A stretch of DNA of 64,000 bases, from positions 1 to 64,000 of the forward strand of contig JAOXSF010000026.1 of NCBI GenBank assembly GCA_025800125.1, in the 5' to 3' direction. Origin of the DNA: Marinobacterium sp. (lineage in GTDB: Bacteria; Pseudomonadota; Gammaproteobacteria; Pseudomonadales; Balneatricaceae). Positions 40,349 to 50,026 of the stretch are shown one piece after another; the stretch's first letter is position 1; every line of letters starts with the position of its first letter. The notes beneath the pieces were generated by a model, which was not told where the DNA came from, made no database searches, and was given only the letters and a program-made list of their open reading frames with translations. Made by a program: the position numbers and the translations under genes.

Positions 40349-42427
40349 TTATGAGGTGAGGCGTTTCTTTACGGCTACAGAATCTATTGCTGCATCCGTG
40401 CTGTCTTGTTGGGTGCTGGTGTGTGCAGTGGTTGTTTCTGGCTGATCTGGCAGTAGCAGTCGGAAGCAACTACCCTGTGTGCGACCTTCTGTATACCAGA
40501 GCCTGCCTCCGTGCGCCTGCATTACCTGATGGCAGAAAAGCAGACCATGGCCCTGGCCTTTATCGCCTCTGACTCCGGGCTGGCTATCCACGGGGCCTTG
40601 AAACAGTTGTGCTGCCGTGTCTGTGTTTAATCCGGGCCCATGGTCGCTGACTGCCAGTGTATAGTCTTTGCCTGGCCCGGTGATCTCAACTGACTGTCCG
40701 TGTTTACTGAAGCGAATAGCATTTGATATTAGATTATCCAGTACATCTGCCAGCATGTGTGGGTCTGCCACAATTATGCTGTGCTCAGTTACCTGATTGT
40801 GCAGGCTGATGTTTTGTAGTCCTGCCTGGGTACTTTGATGATCCAGTCGTTGTTGCACCAATGAGTGCAGACAAAGTGGGTGCAGGTCAAGTTTCCAGTG
40901 CTGGCTGCTGTCAATCTGGCGGATATGGCTGAGCCGGTCAATACGCTCCACAATCTGATCCAGCAGTGGGCCTGAGTGGGTGAGCAATGAGCGACCTTTC
41001 TCTGGTTCGGACTCCAGTAGGCTCAGCAACATCTGGAGGCTGGTTAAGGGAGAGCGCAGATCATGACTGACCAGTTGTAGAAAGTGGTTTTTTACTGCAA
41101 TGGCTTCTTCCGCAGCCTGATAGGTTATGGATAGTTCACGGGTTCGTCTGGCGACGCGCTCTTCCAGCTCATCCCGTGCAATGATCAGTGTGTCAGTCAG
41201 CTTCTGTTGCGCGGCTTCCTTTTCCTGCCTTAGCCAGCGAATGCGATCTGCCAGAGCCAGAGAAAGTAAAAGGGAGTCCAGCATCAAGCCCAGAGGATAC
41301 ATCAGGTGGGTTAATGCGTTGATAGGTAGTAAGCCTGCGTTGCGTAGCTGTTCTGTCAGGCCTCCTGCCAGTAAGCCCAGCCAGGCCAGTAGCAGAAAAC
41401 GAGCTCCACGACTTTTCAGTGCCTGCATCAGACAGACGCTGATCGCAACCAGGACTGTAACAGAAACACAGAGGTTAATGAGTGGAGCAATTCTGGCTGT
41501 GGGTGCAATGAAAGGCGTAATTGCCAGGCTGGCAAGCAATGCCAGCAGTATTCTGGGGGCCCAGCATTGCCAGCCACGTTGCTGGGCCAGTCCTAGAAAC
41601 TGGTAGGCAAATAGCAGTCCGAAGAAAGTGACGACTGCAATACAGGAGTGGACAATGGCATTCATCCAGGGCAAAAGCGCTGCAGGTAGCCAAGGGGCAA
41701 GGTAACCCCAGAACAGCATCTGATTCAGAGCACAGGTGAATACAAAGCCGACATAGGACAGGTACATCGAATCACGCAGTGAGAAGAATAGCAGCAGGTT
41801 ATACAGTCCTTGCGCCAGCAATACACCAAATAACAGGCTGTAGAAGCGTTCGTGAAACTGATGGGTCTGATACCACTGTTCCTGATCAGTGACAATCACG
41901 GCGGGCAGGCGCATGGAGTACTGACTTTCCAGTCGCAGATAAAGGGTTTGCAGGCTGTGTGCCGGGCTGACAATTTTAAAAGCTAGCTGCTCACGGGCCA
42001 ATGCTCGTTGATCATAAGGAAACTCGGTGCCAATACGGGTTTGCTTATAACCGCCATCACCGTCTGGCTGGTAGAGTGTCAGGCTGGAAATCAGAGCCAT
42101 CTTCATGTCCAGCCACCAATGATGGGGTTGAGCGTCTGAATTAGATACATTCCAGCGAAGCCAGAGTACCCGGTCAGTATAGCCAAAGTTAGGGATCTGC
42201 TTATGTGGCCGCTGAAACGCTGTGGGATCAAGTTGCAGTAAGGTTTGCAGGTTATCAGGCTGATCAGGTGTCAGAAAATGGTACTGCATGACCTCTGACA
42301 ATGGTGTTATGCCGTTTGCCTCCGACAGGCTGAGTACAGGACTGTGTTGCCCAAATGAAAGGGAGGAGATTGTCAGTCCGAATAGCAGGACAGGCAGGCA
42401 AAGCCTGTACAACATCTGTCGTATCAT
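40349..42427 (-). CDS. 7TM-DISM histidine kinase
   Basis: A 692-residue sensor. A signal sequence is followed by a periplasmic 7TMR-DISM extracellular domain (LWLRWNVSNSDAQPHHWWLDM, LYLRLESQYSMRLP), seven membrane helices (~195-400), a coiled coil, HisKA with H455 (LVSHDLRSPL) and a HATPase domain (N box DVLDNLISNAIRFS, G1 VSDHGPGL, G2 GDKGQGHGLLF). DISM domains are thought to bind carbohydrate-like ligands. It is the likely partner of the response regulator just downstream and diverges from the periplasmic binding protein gene. Confidence 0.92.
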   Translation of the reverse strand: MIRQMLYRLCLPVLLFGLTISSLSFGQHSPVLSLSEANGITPLSEVMQYHFLTPDQPDNLQTLLQLDPTAFQRPHKQIPNFGYTDRVLWLRWNVSNSDAQPHHWWLDMKMALISSLTLYQPDGDGGYKQTRIGTEFPYDQRALAREQLAFKIVSPAHSLQTLYLRLESQYSMRLPAVIVTDQEQWYQTHQFHERFYSLLFGVLLAQGLYNLLLFFSLRDSMYLSYVGFVFTCALNQMLFWGYLAPWLPAALLPWMNAIVHSCIAVVTFFGLLFAYQFLGLAQQRGWQCWAPRILLALLASLAITPFIAPTARIAPLINLCVSVTVLVAISVCLMQALKSRGARFLLLAWLGLLAGGLTEQLRNAGLLPINALTHLMYPLGLMLDSLLLSLALADRIRWLRQEKEAAQQKLTDTLIIARDELEERVARRTRELSITYQAAEEAIAVKNHFLQLVSHDLRSPLTSLQMLLSLLESEPEKGRSLLTHSGPLLDQIVERIDRLSHIRQIDSSQHWKLDLHPLCLHSLVQQRLDHQSTQAGLQNISLHNQVTEHSIIVADPHMLADVLDNLISNAIRFSKHGQSVEITGPGKDYTLAVSDHGPGLNTDTAAQLFQGPVDSQPGVRGDKGQGHGLLFCHQVMQAHGGRLWYTEGRTQGSCFRLLLPDQPETTTAHTSTQQDSTDAAIDSVAVKKRLTS

Positions 42428-42722
42428 TAACCGATATTCCTCTTATAACACCAGATCGAGTTGTTAATGATACTGCTATTGAAGCGTCTGGTGGCATATC
42501 ATGTAATCTGCGGTTCGCAGTCTTGTCTACTTTGAGTTCGAAGTACAGACTGAGGCTACACAGATGCCGGGAAGCAGGGAATAGTTAAAGTGGCCTTAGT
42601 GATAGAAAAGGCTGATCAGATATATGAATAGCCTTGCATGTAAGCTAGAAAGACACATACCATAATAAGCAGCATCAGGGGTGATCTTATCAGTAATTAT
42701 TCCGGGTACAAAGAGAATAGTA

Positions 42723-43739
42723 ATGATTATCAATTTCAGAAGGCTGTTTATTACTTTATCTTTCAGTCTAAGTTTACTTTCAGCCCCTGTCATGGCGGAA
42801 GAAAAAAAGCTTGCGTATCTCGTATCGGATATTCGCATTCCTTTCTGGAATATTATGTGGAAAGGAATTCATCAACGAGCGACAGAACTTGGTTACAGGG
42901 TTACGCTTTTCAGCGCTAAAAATAATACAAAGAAAGAAATAGAAAATACGGTTGAAGCTATAACACAATCAGTTGATGGTCTTATATTGTCGCCGACAAA
43001 CTCTTCCGCAGCTGTGACTGTCCTGAAACTAGCCAAAAAAGCTGATGTACCTGTTGTTATATCAGACATTGGTACTCAGGCAGGCAGGTTTGTCAGTTAT
43101 ATAGAGTCCGATAACAAACAGGGGGCTTATCAGCTTGGTAAAATTCTGGCGAGAGACCTGAAACAGCGTGGGCTTGAGAATGGCACTGTTGGTATTATCG
43201 CTATCCCGCAGCGTCGTGCGAATGGCAAGGCACGTACAGAGGGTTTCTTGCGTGCGTTGGGTGAAGAACAGATTCGTGCTGCAGATATTCGGCAGCAAAA
43301 AACATTCAGTTATAAAGAGACCTTTGACTTCACCCGTGATCTGATTCAGGAAAATCCAGATCTTGTAGCGGTCTGGTTACAAGGGTCTGATCGCTATCAG
43401 GGGGCACTGGATGCGATTAATGTGCAGGGAAAGAAGGGGCAGATCCGCTTGATCTGTTTTGATGCTGAACCTGAATTCATTGATATGATTCGTCAGGATT
43501 CCTTGGTGGGAGCTGGAATGCAGCAACCTTTCCTGATGGGTGAACGGGCCGTAGTTTCTATGCACCAGCATCTATCCGGGCAGCCTGTCTCTCGTCACCA
43601 GAAACTGGAGGTTTTGGCTGTTTCCAGTGGGAACCTGACAAGTTTGTTACCCATTATTCAGCGTAACGTACTGGGCTTTGATACGACGGCTGCTGTCATG
43701 TTGGAGTCCGGGGTGCTGTCATCAGATATAAAGCGGTGA
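42723..43739 (+). CDS. Periplasmic sugar-binding-like protein
   Basis: A 338-residue type I periplasmic binding protein. The signal peptide spans residues 1-25 (ending PVMA), then KLAYLVSDIRIPFWNIMWKGI and VDGLILSPTNSSAAV, as in ribose/autoinducer-binding proteins and TorT. No ABC transporter genes are adjacent. Instead, two bases after its stop begins a membrane GGDEF-EAL protein, so it probably serves as a ligand sensor. I chose ATG at 42723 because it opens the signal peptide. Confidence 0.88.
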   Translation: MIINFRRLFITLSFSLSLLSAPVMAEEKKLAYLVSDIRIPFWNIMWKGIHQRATELGYRVTLFSAKNNTKKEIENTVEAITQSVDGLILSPTNSSAAVTVLKLAKKADVPVVISDIGTQAGRFVSYIESDNKQGAYQLGKILARDLKQRGLENGTVGIIAIPQRRANGKARTEGFLRALGEEQIRAADIRQQKTFSYKETFDFTRDLIQENPDLVAVWLQGSDRYQGALDAINVQGKKGQIRLICFDAEPEFIDMIRQDSLVGAGMQQPFLMGERAVVSMHQHLSGQPVSRHQKLEVLAVSSGNLTSLLPIIQRNVLGFDTTAAVMLESGVLSSDIKR

Positions 43740-43740
43740 G

Positions 43741-46227
43741 ATGGTTATCTTGAAGTATTTTTCGATACCCAAACAGTCATTACTGGCTCTGCTCAGTACT
43801 GTCATTATACTGACCATTACAGCTTTCTTTATTTCGTATGCTGTTATGTCATATAACGCACAGCGTGAACAGATGGTGTCTGAAATTTATGGTCAGGCCA
43901 CTGAAAGCCTGGAGCGCCTCAGTCGAAATATTGCGCCTTATATGGAAGCATATGAAGTATATGAGTATGAAAAGCAAATAGCGACAGAACTTAGAACAAA
44001 AAATCACTATTCACTCTCTGCTATTATTGTAGAAGACTACATGATGTCAGAGATTACAGGTGATGAACCCTATCTGACCGGGCGGATACGTAATCCTGAG
44101 AGCATGTCTAAAGATTATGAGTATGACCCGAATAATAAAAAGTATAATGATATTATTGAGGAGTCTTTTTATATAAAAGAAGGTGTTGTCGCCTCTCCAG
44201 ACGGTATCGAGTTGGGAAAGATAACGATATTTGTTACAGACAAATTGTTAAAGAAAAGAATTAAAGAACGCCTTGTGGATGCGGTTTTTTCTATTGTGTT
44301 TTTGATACTTTTATTGGCGTTTCTGTTGTTTTTTCTTCTAAAGGTGTTGTTTATAAATCCACTGATTAACCTTACCCGTATGATTAATAACCGGGATGAA
44401 AATGGCATTCCAAGATCAAGGCTACCTGCCTCACGGTTGAAAGAAGTATCAACACTTTCAGATACCGTCAATGATATGCTGGATGTGATTGAGAAGGCAC
44501 GAGACAGTGTAAAAAAAGAACACTCCCGACTGGAGAATGTTATTCAGGGAACCCGGGCTGGTATCTGGCATTGGGATATTAATAGTAATAAAGTATTTTT
44601 TGATACCCGATGGGTTGATATTTCGGGGTTCTCATTGACAGAACTTCCAGCCCCTTCCGTTGTGACCTGGCTGGAGCGTGTACATCCGGATGATCGGGTG
44701 CTGGCAGAACAAAAACTACAGGCTCATTTGTCGGGTCAGTCTGAGTACTATGAAAGTGAAGCACGTGTACGCCACAAACAGGGAAATTGGGTCTGGGTAC
44801 TGGTACGCGAAACGATTACTGAATGGGATGCTTTGCAGCAGCCACTTGAGATGCATGGCACGTACCAGGATATAACATCTCTGAAGGAATATGAGTATCA
44901 GCTGAAACGTATTGCTCACTATGACAGCCTGACCGGCCTGCCAAATCGCCTGTTGCTGAGCGATAACCTGCGTGAAGCGATGTCCCGGACTCATCAGGGG
45001 GGAGCTCGATTGGCAATCCTGTTTCTGGATCTGGATGGCTTCAAAGAGATTAATGACAGCTTTGGTCATGATGCAGGGGACCAGTTACTGATTGCGCTGG
45101 CCAGGCGCATGAACAGTCTGTTGAAGGCTAATGGCAGTCTGGCCCGCCTTGGCGGCGATGAATTTATAGTGATTCTCTCCAATATCAGTTCACGGGAATG
45201 TGTAGCGCGTGTTGCAGCAGAACTTCTGGAAGCGGTATCTGAGCCGGTTGAGGTGTATCAGCATCAGTTAGCTGTTTCATCCAGTATTGGCATTGCACTT
45301 TACCCACAGGCAGAAGAAATTGACGCTGATCAGCTGATTCGGCAGGCAGATCAGGCGATGTATCAGGCCAAGTTATCTGGCAAAAACTGTTATAACTTTT
45401 TTGATGCGGCTCATGACCGCTCGATGAGAGGCTTTAATGAGGCTTTGGCACGACTGGAAGAAGCCATTAAAAATGATGAATTTGAACTCTATTATCAGCC
45501 TAAAGTAAATTTGCGCACCAGGCAGGTGACGGGGATGGAGGCGTTGATTCGCTGGAACCACCCGGATAAAGGCCTGTTAGCACCAGGGCTCTTTCTGCCA
45601 ACGATTGAAGGGCACCCTCTTATGGTCGAGCTGGGAGAGTGGACGATTAAAGCAGCCCTCAGACAGATTGAGAGTTGGCAGATGTCGGGGATTGCCCTGT
45701 CGGTAAGTATCAACATCTCAGCGATTCAGTTGCAGCAACCCAACTTTGTGCCTCACCTGACAGAGGTGATGTTGGCCCACCCTCAAGTCAAGCCGGAACA
45801 GATCGAGTTTGAAGTACTGGAAACCAGTGCGCTGGAAAATATGGATCTGGTGCGGCAGGTGATGAAGGAATGCCATAATATTGGCATCTCGTTTGCCATT
45901 GATGACTTTGGCACCGGCTATTCAACACTTGCCTATCTGAAGCAGTTACCGGCTAATGTATTGAAAATCGACCAGAGCTTTGTTCGTAACATTATGGATG
46001 AACCTGAAGATCAGGCTATTATCAAAGCTATTACAGGGCTGGCTGAAGCATTTCAGAAACAGGTTATTGCTGAGGGGCTGGAAGAGCTGGAGTACTCGCA
46101 CCTGTTGCTGGACGCCGGGTGTGAGATTGCGCAGGGGTATGGCATCGCTCGCCCCATGCCAGCCCACCTGGTGGCAGGCTGGCTGGCCGAATGGTCAGAA
46201 CAGAAAGGCTGTACTGATGTACTGTGA
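43741..46227 (+). CDS. Membrane PAS-GGDEF-EAL c-di-GMP enzyme
   Basis: An 828-residue protein. One membrane helix (~14-36), a periplasmic domain of ~140 residues, a second helix (~180-205), a HAMP-like linker, PAS/PAC (~260-375), GGDEF (LGGDEF ~471-475) and EAL (EAL at ~600; DDFGTGYSTLAYL present). GGDEF and EAL catalytic residues are intact. The inhibitory RxxD site five residues before GGDEF reads KANG, so product inhibition is probably lost. It is coupled to the binding-protein gene (TGAGATG), suggesting that a loaded binding protein docks on the periplasmic domain. Confidence 0.92.
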   Translation: MVILKYFSIPKQSLLALLSTVIILTITAFFISYAVMSYNAQREQMVSEIYGQATESLERLSRNIAPYMEAYEVYEYEKQIATELRTKNHYSLSAIIVEDYMMSEITGDEPYLTGRIRNPESMSKDYEYDPNNKKYNDIIEESFYIKEGVVASPDGIELGKITIFVTDKLLKKRIKERLVDAVFSIVFLILLLAFLLFFLLKVLFINPLINLTRMINNRDENGIPRSRLPASRLKEVSTLSDTVNDMLDVIEKARDSVKKEHSRLENVIQGTRAGIWHWDINSNKVFFDTRWVDISGFSLTELPAPSVVTWLERVHPDDRVLAEQKLQAHLSGQSEYYESEARVRHKQGNWVWVLVRETITEWDALQQPLEMHGTYQDITSLKEYEYQLKRIAHYDSLTGLPNRLLLSDNLREAMSRTHQGGARLAILFLDLDGFKEINDSFGHDAGDQLLIALARRMNSLLKANGSLARLGGDEFIVILSNISSRECVARVAAELLEAVSEPVEVYQHQLAVSSSIGIALYPQAEEIDADQLIRQADQAMYQAKLSGKNCYNFFDAAHDRSMRGFNEALARLEEAIKNDEFELYYQPKVNLRTRQVTGMEALIRWNHPDKGLLAPGLFLPTIEGHPLMVELGEWTIKAALRQIESWQMSGIALSVSINISAIQLQQPNFVPHLTEVMLAHPQVKPEQIEFEVLETSALENMDLVRQVMKECHNIGISFAIDDFGTGYSTLAYLKQLPANVLKIDQSFVRNIMDEPEDQAIIKAITGLAEAFQKQVIAEGLEELEYSHLLLDAGCEIAQGYGIARPMPAHLVAGWLAEWSEQKGCTDVL

Positions 46228-46270
46228 TGGTCTGCCCCGGTTGTTTGGGCTGATTTACAGAGGGGGAAGT

Positions 46271-46302
46271 TATGCAGGTTGATCTGCTTATCAACCTGCA
46301 TA
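46271..46302. terminator. Convergent-gene inverted repeat
   Basis: TATGCAGGTTGAT (46271-46283) and its exact reverse complement (46290-46302) form a 13-bp stem with a 6-base loop between the GGDEF-EAL gene and the FIST chemoreceptor gene. No strong T run. Confidence 0.6.
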
Positions 46303-46311
46303 GCCTGATCT

Positions 46312-48327
46312 TCAGAAGTTTGCTTTCAATTTATTGATCTCGTTTACTTCGTGATCAATGCTTTCAATATATCCTTTCAGCTGGCTGGCATTTGATACAT
46401 TCTGTTCAACCTGCTGGCGGGTATTTCTGGAGTCGGTAATCATCTGGTCAAGGTCGGTGCTGAGTCCATGCAGCTGGCCACCCATATGTTCCATAAATTC
46501 ACTGGTGCGGCTAATAGCCCCGCGGATGCTATCAATGGAGCTGGAGACTCCGCTGACCGTTTCATTGGTTTTGCTGATGCTCTCATGGGTATTTTGCGAC
46601 AGTGAACGAACCTCGTCTGCAACCACTGCAAAACCGCGACCCTGTTCACCGGCTCGCGCTGCTTCAATGGAAGCGTTCAGTGCCAACAGGTTAGTTTTAT
46701 CAGCAATGCCGCTGATGACATTCAGGATAGAGATAACCTCTTCTGCATTTTCTTCCAGGCTATGTACGCCTTCGTGCAATGCTCGGCGGTCGCCCTGTTG
46801 CGCCTCAACTTCAGAATGAAAAGCCTGAAAACGCTGACAGATATTGTCCAGCACTACGCTGACATTATCGGTATACTGCTGCACGGATTCGAACCCTTCC
46901 AGCATAGTTTCTGTCATTATTTTGTATTCATCCATACAATTGATCAGACTGCTTTGCAGTTCATTTACCTGATTCAGGCTACGCAGCCGGGTTTCCATGA
47001 AATACTGGCGGTAGTTGCTGTAATAATGGGCAAAGTTGTCCAGTAAAGGGTCACTAAAGCGCTCCCCTTCAGAAAGGCGGAAGAAGAAGACGGCTGTTAA
47101 TGTCTGATTCATATGAACGCCAAGCAACTCGCCGAAAGTTGAAAAACCAGCAAGCTGAGCATCGCCAAAAGGGTCACTGCTCTTTATACCAGAAGGGTTA
47201 TTCAATCTGCGAAGGACGCAGTCGTTAGCAATAACACCCTGGATGTTTTTGGGCCGGTTACGGGTAAAGTTTTGATAGGCGCCTGACAGGCTCTGGTTAA
47301 AGTCTTTACTTTTCATCAGGAAAAGCTGATCACCAAAGCTCAGGTCACAGAAAAAATTAGCGCTACCTTTGTCAAAATTAAAAGCTGCAATAGAGCGCAC
47401 ATAGGTTTCAGAGCCAATTTCAATACCAAATGAATGGCCCTCCAATTTTTTTTCTAACTGATCTGTAGTGCATTGGAAGTGTTCGCACAGTGCGCTCACA
47501 AAAGAGCGCGATTCCGTTTTATTATCCCGAGTTCGTTCGATAACGGATGTCACTTCTCTGGCATGAGCGTCTGATTCACCGACAATAAAATGTTTGCCTG
47601 TTTTTTCAAAGTTGTGATGCATAAAAATACTGAAGCGATGGTGTGGCTTCATTTTTATAAAAACAACCACTGCGCAATTTTCTGCAATCTGTTTGCCATT
47701 GTGTACACTGGCTTGCTGGAAATCGAGCTTTCCGCCCGCCGAGCCGCCAGCAAAGTAACAAGGAAATCGACCAGAGTTATAAACAGCCTGCATAAAGAAG
47801 TTTTCACTTGCAGACAGGCCATCAATAAAGGTCAGTGCCAGAGTGTCTGTATGGTTGATCGTAAAGGGCAGATTGATTCTGCCGAGGCCGCTTTCAATTT
47901 TCCTGATTCGTTCTTCTTCTGAGAGCCGAATCTTCCCGTGTTTCATATCCTCACAGTGAAGATTGATGCTGTGAACCTGTACGGCCTCGAACATGTCATT
48001 GCAGAATGTCTGTACAACAATGTTGTCCCAACGACTGTCCAGAGGTGCATCGTGATATACCGTACGGTTACAGCAGGAGCTAAGCTCGCCTGCTGTCATG
48101 ATAAAGACGGTTTCCGTTGCAAAAGATAATGCAGACTTCAGTGCTTGGCAGGCGGCTGTAAAATCAACATGGGGTGAAATATAGGCTAGAGCCAACGCCG
48201 TACCCCTTTGATCAAACTCCAGTTCTTTCAGGCTACTACCGGAAATCTGGCTGAGCTTGAGTGATTTGACTTTGGTTGTGTTTACATTTTCAGAAACTGC
48301 TTTGTCTTCTTTTCGTTTAAAAAACAT
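46312..48327 (-). CDS. Cytosolic FIST-domain methyl-accepting chemotaxis protein
   Basis: A 671-residue protein with no signal or membrane segment. The FIST_N part has [19 protein letters not shown] and [10 protein letters not shown]; the FIST_C part has [22 protein letters not shown] and FGDQLFLMK. The C-terminal third is an MCP signalling hairpin ([35 protein letters not shown]). FIST domains are proposed to bind small ligands such as amino acids. ATG at 48327 follows GAGG; the longer frame to 48435 has no support. It would signal to CheA/CheW in the cytoplasm. Confidence 0.93.
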   Translation of the reverse strand: MFFKRKEDKAVSENVNTTKVKSLKLSQISGSSLKELEFDQRGTALALAYISPHVDFTAACQALKSALSFATETVFIMTAGELSSCCNRTVYHDAPLDSRWDNIVVQTFCNDMFEAVQVHSINLHCEDMKHGKIRLSEEERIRKIESGLGRINLPFTINHTDTLALTFIDGLSASENFFMQAVYNSGRFPCYFAGGSAGGKLDFQQASVHNGKQIAENCAVVVFIKMKPHHRFSIFMHHNFEKTGKHFIVGESDAHAREVTSVIERTRDNKTESRSFVSALCEHFQCTTDQLEKKLEGHSFGIEIGSETYVRSIAAFNFDKGSANFFCDLSFGDQLFLMKSKDFNQSLSGAYQNFTRNRPKNIQGVIANDCVLRRLNNPSGIKSSDPFGDAQLAGFSTFGELLGVHMNQTLTAVFFFRLSEGERFSDPLLDNFAHYYSNYRQYFMETRLRSLNQVNELQSSLINCMDEYKIMTETMLEGFESVQQYTDNVSVVLDNICQRFQAFHSEVEAQQGDRRALHEGVHSLEENAEEVISILNVISGIADKTNLLALNASIEAARAGEQGRGFAVVADEVRSLSQNTHESISKTNETVSGVSSSIDSIRGAISRTSEFMEHMGGQLHGLSTDLDQMITDSRNTRQQVEQNVSNASQLKGYIESIDHEVNEINKLKANF

Positions 48328-48469
48328 ACAAACCTCGCACGTTGGCACAGGCCCTGAAAATAAAAGCAATACAACGGCTATACGAAAACAGGGCAAAATC
48401 TGCCCGATTCTATTTAGAGTTGAACAAATACTCAATCATGTCAGGCTGATGTTGTTGCCGTAGTGAGGT

Positions 48470-48497
48470 CGTTAGATGTAGGTGTTAGGTGTAGGTG
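48470..48497. repeat. 13-bp period short tandem repeat
   Basis: CGTTAGATGTAGGTG and TGTTAGGTGTAGGTG start 13 bp apart, 13 of 15 bases identical, in non-coding DNA above the FIST gene. Confidence 0.6.
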
Positions 48498-48708
48498 ATA
48501 GAGAGGTTGTTTGAAGTGCAGCATAGCTGTCGCCAAGGGGGGGCTGCCGAGGGCACGATATACGGAGCTGTCTGGTTTACTCAGGTGTTGTTGTTGAGCC
48601 CTGTGTTGATCAACTGAATGCTATACGTCCCAGTTCACCATTCTGCTGACGTAGAATAACGGTAGAAAACTCAGAGGTAGCAGCGGTAGATCGCCAGGTA
48701 GCGGCCGG

Positions 48709-49018
48709 TCAGGTAGGCATCAGAGTGAATTTCCCAGGATGCCGACAAAACAGGTAACAAAAACAGGTAACAATGGTAGTCGCGACCAGAGAAACACCAT
48801 GCTTCACACGTGCCAGAATGCCACTGATCAGAATGCGCAGAAAATCAGAGCGCGTCGGAATTCCGCCTGGTGCCAGTGCTACCAGTGACAGTGACAAGGT
48901 CTACATCATGGAGTCGATGCTACCGCGCCCCAGTAATTTGTCCAGGCGTTTCCACGCCGGTTTCGTCGGTACCACCGCCGTAGAGTGCGCTCATGATAGT
49001 GGTAAATGCACTGCCCTG
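48709..49018 (-). pseudogene. Decayed NhaC-type Na+/H+ antiporter fragment
   Basis: Three pieces of antiporter-like sequence follow one another in different frames. FTTIMSALYGGGTDETGVE comes from 49018 downwards, LDKLLGRGSIDSMM next, and then FLRILISGILARVKHGVSL with VATTIVTCF. In NhaC proteins the same blocks occur in this order in one frame. A 13-bp tandem duplication at 48747-48771 adds another frameshift. No start, N-terminus or C-terminus remains. Family assignment is by eye and moderately sure. Confidence 0.55.
48747..48771. repeat. 13-bp tandem duplication inside the NhaC remnant
   Basis: AAAACAGGTAAC occurs at 48747-48758 and 48760-48771. The 13-bp period shifts the reading frame by one base. 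Confidence 0.8.
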
Positions 49019-49026
49019 TGTAGACA

Positions 49027-49359
49027 TTGCGTGTACTGGAAAGCTGTTACCGGCCGAACAGTTTTATCCGTGCTGCAAATGAATTGGGTATCCGTCAGGG
49101 GGCGGTTAGCCAGCAAATTTGGTCGTTGGAGCAGCGGCTGGGGTTTGCGGCTTTTCTGAGGGAAGGGTGTACTACTCGACCGACGCAGTCTGGCGAAGCT
49201 CTGGTAGATGCGGTACGGGAGGGCTTTGGGTATATCGCTGAAGTGATTGAGCTGGAAAAACGCAAACAGTGCGAAAATGAGCGGGTGATCTCGGTGCTAC
49301 CCGGTTTTGCAGGTTTGCTTGTACAGGGTTGGGGCAGGATGTGTAATATACATTCATAA
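49027..49359 (+). pseudogene. Truncated LysR (GcvA-like) regulator remnant
   Basis: The 110-codon frame matches only a LysR winged helix (NSFIRAANELGIRQGAVSQQIWSLEQRLG), the linker and the first strand of the effector domain (VISVLPGFAG), then stops. The usual first ~15 residues and the remaining ~190 are missing. It abuts the NhaC remnant head to head at ~49020, suggesting a deletion that removed the material between two former genes. Confidence 0.6.
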
Positions 49360-49369
49360 GGTAGAGAGA

Positions 49370-49981
49370 ATGAATACAGCTGATTTTTCCCTTGATGGGG
49401 TGATTCTGGCCGGAGGGCGGGCAACTCGCCTTGGGAGTGTAGATAAAGGCCTGGAGTTGCTGGGTAATCGGGCGTTGATTGAATGGAGTATTGCGCCGCT
49501 CAGACCACGGGTACAGCAGTTGATTATCAACTGTAACCGTAATCATCCTCGCTATGAAGCACTAGCAGATCAGGTGGTTGAAGATCTGCGCGATGAGGAT
49601 AATCAGCTGCGCTTTGCCGGGCCTTTACATGGGGTACTCAGCGCAATGGCAGTGAGCCAGGCAAGCCATCTGCTGGTATTGCCCTGCGATACGCCACGCA
49701 TTACCCCAGGAGTACTGGATTTACTGATCAGTGCTGCTACGCAGGCACCGGAAAAAATCACCGTAGCCCGTAGCCCGGATGGTTTGCAGCCCCTGCATGT
49801 CATTATACCGTTGTGTTACCGCCAGCAGCTTGCTGACTGGTTGAGGCTTGGTAATGCCAAGGTGCGAGCTTGGTATCAACAACACCCCTGGCAGCAGGTA
49901 TTCTGTCAGGACGGCGATGCTTTTTTTAATCTCAATTCTGATAATGAGCGTCAACAGTTGCAACTGTTGTTGAATCTCTAG
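49370..49981 (+). CDS. mobA: Molybdenum cofactor guanylyltransferase MobA
   Basis: A 203-residue nucleotidyltransferase with the signature LAGGRATRLGSVDKGLELL (13-31) and the GPLHGVLSAM and LPCDTPRI segments. It attaches GMP to molybdopterin for DMSO-reductase-type enzymes. I chose ATG at 49370 behind AAGGTAGAGAG; the frame extends to 49307 through the LysR remnant. No molybdoenzyme is encoded nearby. Confidence 0.92.
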   Translation: MNTADFSLDGVILAGGRATRLGSVDKGLELLGNRALIEWSIAPLRPRVQQLIINCNRNHPRYEALADQVVEDLRDEDNQLRFAGPLHGVLSAMAVSQASHLLVLPCDTPRITPGVLDLLISAATQAPEKITVARSPDGLQPLHVIIPLCYRQQLADWLRLGNAKVRAWYQQHPWQQVFCQDGDAFFNLNSDNERQQLQLLLNL

Positions 49982-50026
49982 TCCTGATAACCAGCCTGGT
50001 CACAATTGATAGACGGAGTTTATTGT

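Noticed and set aside
48773-49159. 128-codon plus-strand frame over the NhaC/LysR scar
   Set aside because: The product is Arg/Ser/Cys-rich without a family pattern, and the same DNA is better explained as gene remnants in other frames.
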